Positions 16,487 through 24,947 of a DNA stretch of 64,000 nucleotides are shown here, piece after piece. Origin of the DNA: Chryseobacterium sp. LAM-KRS1 (lineage in GTDB: Bacteria > Bacteroidota > Bacteroidia > Flavobacteriales > Weeksellaceae); assembly GCF_013184525.1 (NCBI RefSeq), contig NZ_JAAOIZ010000001.1, forward strand, positions 124,001-188,000, given 5' to 3'. Numbering within the stretch: the first letter of the stretch is position 1; each line of letters begins with the position of its first letter. The notes under the pieces are model-generated. The model did not search any database and was not told where the DNA came from. It saw only the letters and a list, made by a program, of their open reading frames with translations. A program made the position numbers and the translations under genes.

Positions 16487-17221
16487 TTATTTAGTTATTA
16501 TATTAAAGTACTGGAGCGGATCGGCGTTATAAAGCCTGTCCGTTTTTTCTTTTTTTCCTACGGGTATCACTGTATGATCTGCATTTTTTTCTATAGGTGT
16601 AGGTTTAATCTCCACCGGGTTGCTTAGCAATGGATCAGCAAATCTTTTAACCTTGTCTGATATGACCGAAGAAAAAAGTAAGGTTTGTCTTTTATGAGGA
16701 AGAAGTTTAATAACTTTCTTCACATCATTCACAAAATTCGTATCGAGCATTTTATCTGCTTCATCTAAAACCAGGATTTCAATCCTGGAAAGACTGATAG
16801 GTCTCTGATTGATTAATTCAAGTAAAGCAGCAGGGGTTGTTATAAGAACGTCCACTCTTACTCTTAAAGCGGCAAGCTGATTTCCTTGTGATGTTCCATC
16901 ATGAATGGTCAACTGGGATAAAGGAAGATATTTACTGTAAATTCTGAAATCTTCTTCAATCTCCACCGCTATTTCTTGTGTCGGTGTTAATACCAGTGTC
17001 CGTATTTCTTTATGTTCCGGTGCGCTTTTCTTCAACAGCTGAATAACAGGCATGGTAAATGCTGCTGTTTTTCCAGGTTCCTTAGGTCCAAACCCCAAAA
17101 TATCCCTACCCATCAAAATCTGCGGAATAACATCCACCTGTATTTCTGTCGGTTTAGAATATCCTGTCTCTGTAGCGGCGCGGATAATGGGATTAATTAA
17201 ATTTAAATTTTTGAAATTCAT
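16487..17221 (-). CDS. DEAD-box protein with only the first RecA domain (truncated/degenerate helicase)
   Basis: 244 aa, against about 370-450 for RhlE-type helicases. Domain 1 is complete in outline: Q motif PTEIQ, motif II DEAD with Lys after it, and a GG-like region. Several motifs are altered. Motif I reads GPKEPGKT instead of A-x-T-G-x-G-K-T, motif Ia is PTQEIA instead of PTRELA, and motif III is SSV instead of SAT. The whole HELICc domain (motifs IV-VI) is missing: after residue 200 there are about 40 residues and a stop, with no helicase-C remnant downstream before the CSD gene 12 nt later. Either an inactive RNA-binding paralogue or a pseudogene kept in frame; the intact frame favours the former. 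Confidence 0.85.
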   Translation of the reverse strand: MNFKNLNLINPIIRAATETGYSKPTEIQVDVIPQILMGRDILGFGPKEPGKTAAFTMPVIQLLKKSAPEHKEIRTLVLTPTQEIAVEIEEDFRIYSKYLPLSQLTIHDGTSQGNQLAALRVRVDVLITTPAALLELINQRPISLSRIEILVLDEADKMLDTNFVNDVKKVIKLLPHKRQTLLFSSVISDKVKRFADPLLSNPVEIKPTPIEKNADHTVIPVGKKEKTDRLYNADPLQYFNIITK

Positions 17222-17393
17222 TGATAAGGTTTGCCGAATCTTCGACCTTTGACCAATTCTTTATCAGGAATTGAATATTTATTTTATTGTTGGTGTATCG
17301 GAAAAAAATAATTTTTCCCGTTGTTTCATTTGCTTTGTTCACCAATAATCTGAATAAATAAAGATCGTTGCTGAGTTTGCAATAGCGTGGCAT
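17193..17393 (-). CDS. 66-aa unknown protein in the cold-shock operon
   Basis: Not recognised. It starts 8 nt after the RRM-like gene and its end overlaps the DEAD-box gene start by 29 nt, the spacing of a translated operon gene. The protein is basic and hydrophobic-alternating (DLYLFRLLVNKAN, KINIQFLIKNW), compatible with a small alpha/beta RNA-binding fold. No Cys pairs except one near the N-terminus. It may be spurious, but the spacing argues for translation. Confidence 0.45.
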   Translation of the reverse strand: MPRYCKLSNDLYLFRLLVNKANETTGKIIFFRYTNNKINIQFLIKNWSKVEDSANLINEFQKFKFN

Positions 17394-17401
17394 GCCTCAC
17401 A

Positions 17402-17557
17402 TTAAATGAGCACCTCTATACGCCCGTAAACCCTGGAGCCTGCGTAATGGTCTTCTTTTGTAATTTCTACTGAGAGTAAATCTCCTAAAGGAGTAAAAGG
17501 ATCTTCAAATTGTTTTTCTATTCTTTGTTTTTTTAAGTTGCCTGTATATATATTCAT
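17402..17557 (-). CDS. 51-aa RRM-like mini-protein
   Basis: The frame reads MNIYTGNLKK at its start, the classic beginning of bacterial RRM proteins (RNP2 I-Y-T-G-N-L at 3-8), then FTPLGDLLSVEI (21-32), which matches the F-x-x-x-G-x-V-x-S-V-x-I core. GSRVYGRIEV (40-49) matches RNP1 with two substitutions. The C-terminal helix 2 and beta4 of a normal RRM are absent, because the frame ends at I51. First gene of the cold-shock run, about 118 nt behind its promoter. It could be a minimal RNA-binding protein or an RRM remnant; the assignment is by eye. Confidence 0.55.
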   Translation of the reverse strand: MNIYTGNLKKQRIEKQFEDPFTPLGDLLSVEITKEDHYAGSRVYGRIEVLI

Positions 17558-17675
17558 TCAGGAAATAAATAAGGGTTAATTTTTGGCAGCTGAAAAAGCA
17601 AAAACTGAAAGAAAAAAATAAGTATTCTAAACTGTAACAGATAGCAAAGGCAGAGGCCTGGTTATTTATTAAGTG

Positions 17676-17683
17676 CAAAGATA
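17676..17683 (-). promoter_or_regulatory. TAnnTTTG -7 box with long leader for the cold-shock operon
   Basis: TATCTTTG on the minus strand, followed by about 118 nt of untranslated leader before the RRM-like ATG at 17557. Leaders of this length are typical of cold-shock mRNAs. No other minus-strand promoter of this quality lies upstream of the operon genes. Confidence 0.55.
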
Positions 17684-17835
17684 CGAAAAAATAAGGGATA
17701 ATCGATGTTTTAATTAATTGATTTTCAAAAAATTGTTTAAAAACAGCTTTTAGCCATAAAGAATCGGGCTTCTGTTTGTAAATATAAGGTCAAAATCTTT
17801 TGTAATGGGTTGTTTTTTTAATTAATGTATTACAT

Positions 17836-17871
17836 GATCCTGTCAGCAACATTATATCTGCTAACAGGATC
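17836..17871. terminator. Inverted repeat behind the GNAT gene
   Basis: GATCCTGT and ACAGGATC with an inner AGCA/TGCT pair form a 12-bp stem with one internal mismatch and a 10-nt loop. It lies about 105 nt after the GNAT stop. No T tract follows on the minus strand, so it is a weak terminator or an mRNA-stabilising hairpin. The rest of 17684-17976 is AT-rich with nothing else recognisable. Confidence 0.4.
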
Positions 17872-17976
17872 TGTTTGTTGAGGTTGCTTTTCCTCCTCTA
17901 AGCTAAGAAAATTAAAATATTGTCCACATCTGTTCCAAAAAATAACAATGTAAATATGTGAAAGGAATAGTCTTAT

Positions 17977-18489
17977 TTACTTCAGCTTCAGTTCGTATAT
18001 TTTTGCAGGGAGTGAAAATGCTTTCAGGGTGGTCGTTTTTATAAATTCAAATCCAACCGAATTGAAGAATGAGAGCATGGGATCATCTTCAGTTATGCTG
18101 ATCCAGATACGATCTGTAAAAGTAATAGCTGATCTGCTTTTGTTCCATAATGATTGTCTTATTTCAGGCTGATCATATTCAGGAAGGATAGAAAAATCAA
18201 TTATTTCCGTCATTCTCTCCCCTTCATTTGCTTCCGGATATAATGATCCGCTTTTAAAAAGGCAATAACCGACGGGTTCATGATCTGCAAATACCATAAT
18301 GAGCTGGGTGGATAAGTCATTCAGGATATTGATCATTTTCCTGTATTCTACATTTTCGGCAAGGTATTCTTCAATTTTTTCCGATGAAACTTTTCCAGAA
18401 TAGGTATTTCTGATATAAGGTCTCATGACAGCAAAAAGGTGATCGATTCCCTGGTCTGATCCTACGGTAAATTTGGATATAATTTCCAT
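17977..18489 (-). CDS. GNAT-family N-acetyltransferase (divergent)
   Basis: 170 aa with the outline of a GNAT fold: an N-terminal helix region, LIMVFADHEPVGYCLFKSG (beta3-beta4, around 65-83), EIIDFSILPEYDQPEIRQSLWNKS (beta4, then the acetyl-CoA-binding loop and helix, around 95-118), and WISITEDDPMLSFFNSVGFEFI (beta5 and the N/G-F motif, around 128-150). The pyrophosphate loop lacks the usual Q/R-x-x-G-x-G/A, so cofactor binding may be atypical. It is divergent from a MocR regulator whose direct-repeat sites fill the intergenic region, so it may be a target of that regulator. Confidence 0.7.
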   Translation of the reverse strand: MEIISKFTVGSDQGIDHLFAVMRPYIRNTYSGKVSSEKIEEYLAENVEYRKMINILNDLSTQLIMVFADHEPVGYCLFKSGSLYPEANEGERMTEIIDFSILPEYDQPEIRQSLWNKSRSAITFTDRIWISITEDDPMLSFFNSVGFEFIKTTTLKAFSLPAKIYELKLK

Positions 18490-18538
18490 TATGATTCTTT
18501 TTTACCCAAAGCTAATGGATTATTAAACTGTTGTATGA

Positions 18539-18608
18539 GTACAGTTGAGTACAATTGAATCAGTACAGTTGGTTTTTAATCATTTGTGCGAACACATTTG
18601 TACATTTG
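18539..18608 (+). promoter_or_regulatory. Direct-repeat operator of the MocR regulator
   Basis: Four copies of GTACARTTG-like sequence occur in direct orientation: 18539-18547 (GTACAGTTG), 18549-18557 (GTACAATTG), 18563-18571 (GTACAGTTG) and 18600-18608 (GTACATTTG). The first two are spaced exactly 10 nt apart. MocR/GntR regulators typically bind direct repeats in divergent intergenic regions. Confidence 0.6.
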
Positions 18609-18629
18609 TTATGAAAAAGATGAAACGCC

Positions 18630-20042
18630 ATGAAGACGTACAGATATGAGATTTTTACCACTGCTATTGAAGATAAAATAAAGACTGGAATGTTAAAGCC
18701 CGGCACCCGTCTACCATCTGTGAGAGAGATTAAAGAAAATTATCATCTGAGTACAAGTTCGGTTCAAAGTGGTTATGATCATCTGGTGATGAAAGGATGG
18801 GTGAAAAATATTCCCCGCTCCGGTTATTTTGTAGCAGCTGATGTTCCACAAATAAGCAGTGAAAACTTACCACTTTACCCGGTCTCAAAAAATGAAGTTT
18901 TCAATAAAAATGTTGCTCTGATTTCATCAAGAAATAAGCCCTCCGAATATGCCTCATTTAATTCGGCGGCACCTACGGATCTTTTGATTCCGCAAAAGCT
19001 CATTTTAAAAAAAATGCAGGAAGTGATCCGCGAAAAAGGGACTTCACTTCTTCGCTACTATCCTGCTAACGGGTCATTAGAACTAAGAGATCTTATCGCT
19101 AAACGTACTTCTCAATATGGATACACATTGCATCCTGAAAAATTAATCATTACAGATGGAGCATTGCAGGCACTTTACATTGCCCTGGCATCTGTGACGA
19201 ATGCCGGTGACCTCATTGCTGTTGAAAGTCCATGCATTTTTTCTGTTTTGGAAGTAATTGTCAATCTGAAGCTTAAAGTCATAGAAATTCCTGTCCGGGA
19301 TAGAGATGGTTTTGATACGGGATATTTAAAAAAGATATGCACGGATCATAATATCAGATCTCTTGTAGTTACACCTAATTTTCACAATCCTACCGGGATT
19401 CTGATGTCGGATACTGTAAAAAAAGAACTGCTTTCCATTGCGGAAGAATATGAGTTTCCGATTATCGAAAATGATATTTACGGAGACCTTTATTTTGGCA
19501 ATGAGAGACCTTCGGGGATCGGGAGTTTTGATACCGGTGGCTGGGTAATAACTTTTTCTTCTTTTTCCAAAACATTGGCTCCCGGTATTCGCCTGGGATG
19601 GATGCATTCGGGAAAATTCCATGCGGAAGCAGAGAGAACCAGGTTTGCCTTAGGAAGATCTGTTGCTCCGGTATATCAGGAACTGGTCATTAAACTGCTT
19701 GAGGACCATAGCTATGATAAACATTTGCGTTCATTTCGTAAACAGCTATATAAGCAGGCCACAGATGTGTTAGAGATATTAAAAAGCCATTTTCCGGATG
19801 GGGCTTATTTTGAAGATCCTCAGGGTGGATACAGCATTTGGGGAAGTTTACCTGAAGGAGTGGATATGGAGAAATTTTACGCTTATTGCGAACAGCAAAG
19901 AATATTATTTACTCCCGGAGAAATTTTTAGCCTTACCGATCAGTTCAGATACCATTTCAGGATTATTTTTGCAGAACGTATCACATCCCATAGCCTGTTG
20001 GCTTTGCAAAATATAGGTGAGAGTTTGAAACAGATATTGTGA
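18630..20042 (+). CDS. MocR-type transcriptional regulator (GntR HTH fused to aminotransferase-like domain)
   Basis: 470 aa. The N-terminal GntR winged helix (residues about 8-75; GMLKPGTRLPSVREIKENYHLS and SGYDHLVMKGWV) is followed by a fold-type-I PLP domain. The PLP Lys is K314 in SSFSKTLAPG, with the Asp and Tyr of NDIYGDLYFG upstream and NFHNPTG (about 249-255). Such proteins sense PLP or amine-derived ligands and activate or repress neighbouring genes. The ATG at 18630 follows a run of direct repeats (18539-18608), and the gene is divergent from a GNAT acetyltransferase. The true target is unknown. Confidence 0.92.
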   Translation: MKTYRYEIFTTAIEDKIKTGMLKPGTRLPSVREIKENYHLSTSSVQSGYDHLVMKGWVKNIPRSGYFVAADVPQISSENLPLYPVSKNEVFNKNVALISSRNKPSEYASFNSAAPTDLLIPQKLILKKMQEVIREKGTSLLRYYPANGSLELRDLIAKRTSQYGYTLHPEKLIITDGALQALYIALASVTNAGDLIAVESPCIFSVLEVIVNLKLKVIEIPVRDRDGFDTGYLKKICTDHNIRSLVVTPNFHNPTGILMSDTVKKELLSIAEEYEFPIIENDIYGDLYFGNERPSGIGSFDTGGWVITFSSFSKTLAPGIRLGWMHSGKFHAEAERTRFALGRSVAPVYQELVIKLLEDHSYDKHLRSFRKQLYKQATDVLEILKSHFPDGAYFEDPQGGYSIWGSLPEGVDMEKFYAYCEQQRILFTPGEIFSLTDQFRYHFRIIFAERITSHSLLALQNIGESLKQIL

Positions 20043-20276
20043 GTGTTTTTCCGGCTTTTATCTGTTAATTCAGAATCATATTTTCATATTGAGAGCATAA
20101 GCTTTTCTCAATAATCGTGTTTGTCGGATTTTTATGCAAGTGGTTTTTACATAATCAAGATCATTTTAATTATGATTTTGAAAATTGAAAATAAATTTAT
20201 AATGCCTATTTTCAAAGAATTACGAATTCCTAACTGTTGTTCGTAAATAATTATTTTCGTGTTTCAATAAAATACC

Positions 20277-20284
20277 TATATTTA
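20277..20284 (+). promoter_or_regulatory. Possible -7 box for the riboswitch transcript
   Basis: TATATTTA, one mismatch from TAnnTTTG, located just upstream of the cobalamin aptamer. Upstream sequence from 20043 contains nothing else recognisable. Confidence 0.35.
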
Positions 20285-20299
20285 CCACCAAGGAGTTCA

Positions 20300-20485
20300 T
20301 TTATACTTCTTTATCAACCGGAATTGGTTACACTTAGCTGTGAATTAAAAGGGAATCGTGTGTGAATCACGAACTGTCGCGCAACTGTAAGTAACACTCA
20401 AAAGGTTTTTATCAATCAGGGTCCACTGTTCTTTTTTGAATGGGAAGGACGATAAAAATTGTTACAAGTCAGGAGACCTGCCTAT
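20300..20485 (+). promoter_or_regulatory. Cobalamin (B12) riboswitch
   Basis: The B12 box AAGTCAGGAGACCTGCC is present exactly at 20466-20482. The upstream conserved core is visible as AAAAGGGAATCGTG (20347-20360), CGCGCAACTGTAAGT (20379-20393) and GGGAAGGACGA (20442-20452), in the correct order for a cobalamin aptamer. The aptamer is on the plus strand; the next plus-strand genes are prpBCD, about 420 nt further on. In this family adenosyl- or hydroxocobalamin usually shuts expression off. Boundaries are approximate. No classical terminator with a T run is seen behind it. Confidence 0.9.
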
Positions 20486-20902
20486 TTCGAATTGACGATG
20501 CTTTCGCGATCTGAAGCTTATAGTCAGGTATGATACGATGTGGTAACAGTGCCCGATATCTTTTTGTGTACATTATCATTTTTAAGAAATGGTTTACAGG
20601 TTTTGCTTTTCAGGGCTGTATCATTTCTACAGCTTGCTCGTATTAGTCCTTTCCATAATTTTCTCTTTTACAAAGTATTGTGAAGTTTTATCAGCACCTT
20701 TTATATTGATTTATAAGCATTACAGGCTGATGGCAGTAATCTTTAAACGGATTGTTATTACATGAAAATGTAATGGGCTGTTCAACCATTCATTAAGGTT
20801 TATAGGTCGTTTAATTATTTTAATCATTTAAAGAATAATCTTTCTTTAAATTGTTGGAAGAATGTGAGTTAAAATACATCAAAACGAACAATAATATTAA
20901 AG
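20486..20902 (+). other. Long leader between the B12 riboswitch and prpB
   Basis: 417 nt without a clear gene. It holds two hairpins: GCTGTA/TACAGC at 20615-20633, and TTACAT/ATGTAA with a GAAA loop at 20758-20773. It also holds a possible 58-codon frame. No second TAnnTTTG box is convincing, so the leader and prpBCD are probably one transcript with the riboswitch. Confidence 0.5.
20589..20765 (+). CDS. Possible small hydrophobic protein in the riboswitch leader
   Basis: 58 codons from ATG to TGA. The peptide has one strongly hydrophobic stretch (SLLVLVLSIIFSF at about residues 15-27), a single-pass membrane profile, and no known motif. It could be a real small membrane protein, a leader peptide or chance; an alternative 36-codon frame overlaps it from 20530. 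Confidence 0.2.
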   Translation: MVYRFCFSGLYHFYSLLVLVLSIIFSFTKYCEVLSAPFILIYKHYRLMAVIFKRIVIT

Positions 20903-21811
20903 ATGAGTAAAAATGTAAGTCTAGAGTCTGCCGGATTACGGTTCCGGGAGGCAATGCAAAAAGAAGACCCTCTTCAGATTGTCGGGGCTATCAATGCCAA
21001 TCATGCATTGTTGGCGCAACAGGCAGGATTCAATGCTATTTATCTTTCCGGAGGAGGAGTTGCTGCAGGATCGTTGGGAATTCCGGATCTGGGAATTACG
21101 ACCCTTGAGGATGTTCTGATCGATATTCAGCGAATAACCAATGTATGTGATTTACCTCTATTGGTGGATGTAGATACGGGGTTTGGTCCTTCGGCATTCA
21201 ATGTAGCAAGAACTGTAAAATCATTAATTAAAGCCGGAGCAGGTGCTTTGCATATTGAAGACCAGGTAGGAGCTAAACGTTGTGGGCACCGTCCAGGTAA
21301 AGAAGTGGTAAGCAAAGAGGAAATGGTAGACCGTTTGAAGGCTGCTGTTGATGCTCGGACGGATGAAAATTTTGTGATCGGGGCACGTACTGATGCTTTT
21401 GCCAATGAAGGGCTTGAAAAAACATTGGAAAGGGCTGTTGCCTATAAAGAAGCCGGAGCAGATTTCATCTTTGCGGAGGCTGTTCCTGATTTAAGCTATT
21501 ATCAAAAGTTTGTAGACGCTACATGTATTCCTGTACTGGCCAATATTACAGAATTCGGAATGATTAAAATGTATACTGCTGATGAACTGAAAGATGCGGG
21601 AGTCGGTTTGATTTTATATCCCCTTTCTGCTTTCCGGGCGGCAAATAAGGCAGCACTGAATGTTTACGAGCATATCCGGAAAGATGGAACCCAGGCTCAT
21701 GTAATTGATACCATGCAGACCCGGGAAGAGCTTTACAACAGCATTGGATACCATGATTACGAACAAAAATTAGATAACCTATTTAAACAGAACAAGAATG
21801 TCAACGAATAA
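20903..21811 (+). CDS. prpB: 2-methylisocitrate lyase
   Basis: 302-aa isocitrate lyase-superfamily enzyme that cleaves 2-methylisocitrate to pyruvate and succinate. The catalytic loop KRCGH is at 125-129 with Cys127, matching PrpB (KKCGH in many others), and the metal/substrate residues are in VDVDTGFG (88-95), [13 protein letters not shown] and IGARTDA. The length is that of PrpB rather than the longer isocitrate lyase. It overlaps prpC by 14 nt and heads the prpBCD methylcitrate cycle operon for propionyl-CoA catabolism. The upstream cobalamin riboswitch implies control by B12. Confidence 0.93.
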   Translation: MSKNVSLESAGLRFREAMQKEDPLQIVGAINANHALLAQQAGFNAIYLSGGGVAAGSLGIPDLGITTLEDVLIDIQRITNVCDLPLLVDVDTGFGPSAFNVARTVKSLIKAGAGALHIEDQVGAKRCGHRPGKEVVSKEEMVDRLKAAVDARTDENFVIGARTDAFANEGLEKTLERAVAYKEAGADFIFAEAVPDLSYYQKFVDATCIPVLANITEFGMIKMYTADELKDAGVGLILYPLSAFRAANKAALNVYEHIRKDGTQAHVIDTMQTREELYNSIGYHDYEQKLDNLFKQNKNVNE

Positions 21812-22949
21812 CGAACCAACATTTAAGCCTAAGAAAAGTGTAGCGCTTTCCGGGGTTGCCGCAGGTAATACTGCCCTTTGCAGTGTAGGAAAAAGTGGAA
21901 ATGATCTCCATTACAGAGGTTATGACATTTTGGACCTCGCAGAAAAAGCAGAATTTGAGGAGGTAGCCTATCTTCTTATTTACGGACAGCTACCAACAGG
22001 AGCCCAGTTAAAAAACTATAAAGCCAAATTGAAATCACTGAGAGGATTACCACATTCTGTAAGAAATATCCTGAAAAGTATTCCTGCAGCTGCCCATCCG
22101 ATGGATGTAATGCGCTCCATGGTTTCAGCAATTGGAAGTATTCAGCCTGAAAAAGACGATCATAATGTGGCGGGAGCAAGGGATATTGCAGACAAATTAC
22201 TGGCATCATTCAGTTCCGGACTTTTGTATTGGTATCATTATACGCATAACGGAAAAGAGATTGATGTAGAAACTGATGATGATACTATTGGGGGCCATTT
22301 TCTTCACCTGTTGCATGGTAAAAAAGCACCTGATTCCTGGGTGAAGGCAATGGAAATCTCTCTTAATCTGTATGCAGAGCATGAATTTAACGCTTCTACT
22401 TTTACTGCGCGTGTTATTGCGGGAACCTCTTCAGATTTTTATTCCTGTATAACGGGAGCTATCGGTGCTTTAAGAGGTCCTAAACATGGTGGGGCGAATG
22501 AAGTGGCTTTCGAAATTCAGAGTCGTTATAATTCCCCGGATGAAGCGGAAGAGGATATCAGAAGGCGTATTGGTAACAAAGAAGTAATTATTGGATTTGG
22601 ACATCCGGTGTACACCATATCGGATCCGCGAAACGTAGTGATAAAAAAAGTAGCGAAAGAACTTTCCGAAGAGGCCGGAGATATGTTGCTTTATCATATT
22701 GCTGAAAGGCTGGAAACCATAATGTGGGAAGAAAAGAAAATGTTCCCTAACCTTGATTGGTTTTCAGCGGTTTCGTATCATCTGATGGGAGTACCAACCC
22801 TTATGTTCACTCCGTTATTTGTTATTTCAAGAGTCACGGGATGGAGTGCCCACATCATTGAACAAAGGCAGGATGGCAAAATTATCCGTCCAAGTGCCAA
22901 TTACACCGGGCCTGAAAATAAAGAATTTGTTCCTATCACAAGCAGATAA
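21798..22949 (+). CDS. prpC: 2-methylcitrate synthase
   Basis: 383-aa citrate synthase-family enzyme condensing propionyl-CoA with oxaloacetate. Conserved elements are HEFNAST (around 195-201), GPKHGGANE (around 226-234; catalytic His) and [13 protein letters not shown] (around 262-274; second His). The short length without an N-terminal extension and its place in prpBCD favour methylcitrate synthase rather than the TCA citrate synthase. It overlaps the end of prpB by 14 nt, implying coupled translation, and prpD follows after 45 nt. Confidence 0.92.
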   Translation: MSTNNEPTFKPKKSVALSGVAAGNTALCSVGKSGNDLHYRGYDILDLAEKAEFEEVAYLLIYGQLPTGAQLKNYKAKLKSLRGLPHSVRNILKSIPAAAHPMDVMRSMVSAIGSIQPEKDDHNVAGARDIADKLLASFSSGLLYWYHYTHNGKEIDVETDDDTIGGHFLHLLHGKKAPDSWVKAMEISLNLYAEHEFNASTFTARVIAGTSSDFYSCITGAIGALRGPKHGGANEVAFEIQSRYNSPDEAEEDIRRRIGNKEVIIGFGHPVYTISDPRNVVIKKVAKELSEEAGDMLLYHIAERLETIMWEEKKMFPNLDWFSAVSYHLMGVPTLMFTPLFVISRVTGWSAHIIEQRQDGKIIRPSANYTGPENKEFVPITSR

Positions 22950-22994
22950 TACAATCGATTTAAAATATAAATTAATTAAACTTAAAACAAAAAG

Positions 22995-24446
22995 ATGTCA
23001 TCACACATTTCAAATGAAAGACCACAACCGGATCAGGTATTAACAGATATTGCAGATTATGTATTGAACTTCGAAATTAAAAACGACCTGGCCTGGAAAA
23101 CGGCTCACTACTGCCTTTTAGATACTATTGGATGTGGATTGGAAGCTTTAACTTATCCTGCATGTACAAAATTATTGGGGCCTATCGTAAAAGGAACTGT
23201 TGTTCCGAATGGTGCAAAAGTGCCGGGAACTCAGTTTCAACTGGATCCGGTTCAGGCGGCTTTCAATATCGGAGCTATTATTCGTTGGCTGGATTTTAAT
23301 GATACGTGGCTAGCTGCAGAATGGGGACATCCTTCTGATAACTTAGGAGGAATTTTAGCAACCGCTGACTGGTTGTCCAGAACCCATATTGCAGAAGGAA
23401 AAGCTCCTTTGAAAATGAAGCAGGTGCTGGAAGCCATGATCTTGGCGCATGAAATTCAGGGAGTAATTGCTCTTGAAAATTCATTCAACAGAGTAGGTTT
23501 AGATCACGTTTTATTAGTGAAGTTGGCTTCTACGGCCGTTGTAGGGAAATTAATTGGATTAACCCGTGATGAGCTGATCAATGCGATCTCATTGGCCTTT
23601 GTGGACGGACAATCTTTAAGAACATACCGTCACGCTCCTAATACAGGAAGTCGTAAGTCATGGGCAGCCGGAGATGCCACTTCCAGAGCTGTGCGTTTAG
23701 CATTAATTGCCAAAACCGGCGAAATGGGTTATCCTTCGGTACTTACGGCTAAAACATGGGGATTCTATGATGTTTCATTTAAAGGAAATGAATTCAAATT
23801 TCAGCGTGAATACGGTTCTTATGTAATGGAGAATGTATTGTTTAAGATCTCTTTCCCTGCTGAATTCCATTCACAAACAGCCGTGGAAGCAGCTATGACA
23901 TTGCACCATCAATTAAAAGGGATGGGTAAAACAACTGAAGATATTAAAAAAATTACTATTCGTACGCATGAAGCGGCTATCAGGATTATCGATAAAAAAG
24001 GTCCCCTGAATAATCCTGCAGACAGAGATCATGCGATTCAATATATGGTAGCGGTACCTCTTATCTTCGGAAGGCTGACTGCTGCCGACTATGAAGATAA
24101 TATTGCTTCAGATCCAAGGATTGATATTCTTCGTGATAAAATTGAATGTATCGAGGAGGTTCAGTTTACCACTGATTACCATGATCCTGAAAAACGTTCC
24201 ATTGCCAATGCATTAACAGTAGAGTTAAATGACGGAACTGTTTTGGAAGAAGTAAAAGTAGAGTATCCTATAGGACATAAACGAAGAAGGGATGAAGGAA
24301 TTCCTGAACTGATTAAAAAGTATAAAGTGAATCTCGCCCGTATATTCCCGGAAAAGCAGCAAAGACTTGTATTGGAAAATTCTCTGGAGTATGATAAGCT
24401 GGTTAACCTCAATGTTAATGAGTTTGTGGATCTTTTGGTTATTTAA
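22995..24446 (+). CDS. prpD: 2-methylcitrate dehydratase
   Basis: 483-aa MmgE/PrpD-family enzyme that dehydrates 2-methylcitrate to 2-methyl-cis-aconitate without an Fe-S cluster. Family signatures are [11 protein letters not shown] (around 38-48), [20 protein letters not shown] (around 97-116; the D-x-N-D region), [20 protein letters not shown] (around 212-231) and the C-terminal YPIGHKRRR. Rehydration to methylisocitrate would need an aconitase encoded elsewhere. Third gene of the operon. The hairpin at 24534-24564 closes the unit. Confidence 0.93.
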   Translation: MSSHISNERPQPDQVLTDIADYVLNFEIKNDLAWKTAHYCLLDTIGCGLEALTYPACTKLLGPIVKGTVVPNGAKVPGTQFQLDPVQAAFNIGAIIRWLDFNDTWLAAEWGHPSDNLGGILATADWLSRTHIAEGKAPLKMKQVLEAMILAHEIQGVIALENSFNRVGLDHVLLVKLASTAVVGKLIGLTRDELINAISLAFVDGQSLRTYRHAPNTGSRKSWAAGDATSRAVRLALIAKTGEMGYPSVLTAKTWGFYDVSFKGNEFKFQREYGSYVMENVLFKISFPAEFHSQTAVEAAMTLHHQLKGMGKTTEDIKKITIRTHEAAIRIIDKKGPLNNPADRDHAIQYMVAVPLIFGRLTAADYEDNIASDPRIDILRDKIECIEEVQFTTDYHDPEKRSIANALTVELNDGTVLEEVKVEYPIGHKRRRDEGIPELIKKYKVNLARIFPEKQQRLVLENSLEYDKLVNLNVNEFVDLLVI

Positions 24447-24533
24447 TTATCTGAAATTCAATAAATAATTTCAGGAAAATAAAATAAATACTGACTTACC
24501 AAACACCTTAAAACAGATATTTGATTTTTTTTC

Positions 24534-24564
24534 AAAGCCTGAACAATCGTGAAGTTCAGGCTTT
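24534..24564. terminator. Hairpin terminator between prpD and the convergent membrane-protein operon
   Basis: AAAGCCTGAAC and GTTCAGGCTTT form an 11-bp perfect stem with a 9-nt loop, preceded by a T-rich run and followed by TTTG. It can serve both strands weakly. Confidence 0.65.
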
Positions 24565-24617
24565 GATATGTAATAACTTTTTATTGAAGATAAAATTGAA
24601 ATTGTATCGAAGAATAC

Positions 24618-24947
24618 CTACGTTTTGATGACTCCTATCAAGCCTGCAAGGATAGCCATTCCGAATAAAAGATAGAACACTTTCGTTGGAACATTTTTCC
24701 CACTGTATATTCCGCAAAAAGTTGAAACTCCTAAAAACAAAAATGATTTTGGGATGATCTTATATAAATTGATGTGAGGGTATTTCAGGACGACAAGGAG
24801 AATTCCTGTTAATAAAATGGTAACTCCAATAAGAATGTTTTTTTTATGAAGAACCTTATTCTGTTGAGGAAATAATATGGCAAGCTGAATAATAAATACT
24901 AAGAATGCGATGAAATGTAAAACCAGAACGATATTAAATAAAATCAT
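24618..24947 (-). CDS. Four-helix membrane protein of unknown function
   Basis: 109 aa, almost entirely four transmembrane helices (about 3-25, 39-58, 64-83 and 88-106), with short basic loops (KVLHKKN). I do not recognise the family. Its ATG overlaps the stop of the DUF4267 gene by 4 nt (ATGA), so the two are translationally coupled and probably act together. The same operon may start with the Crp-like regulator. Confidence 0.65.
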   Translation of the reverse strand: MILFNIVLVLHFIAFLVFIIQLAILFPQQNKVLHKKNILIGVTILLTGILLVVLKYPHINLYKIIPKSFLFLGVSTFCGIYSGKNVPTKVFYLLFGMAILAGLIGVIKT

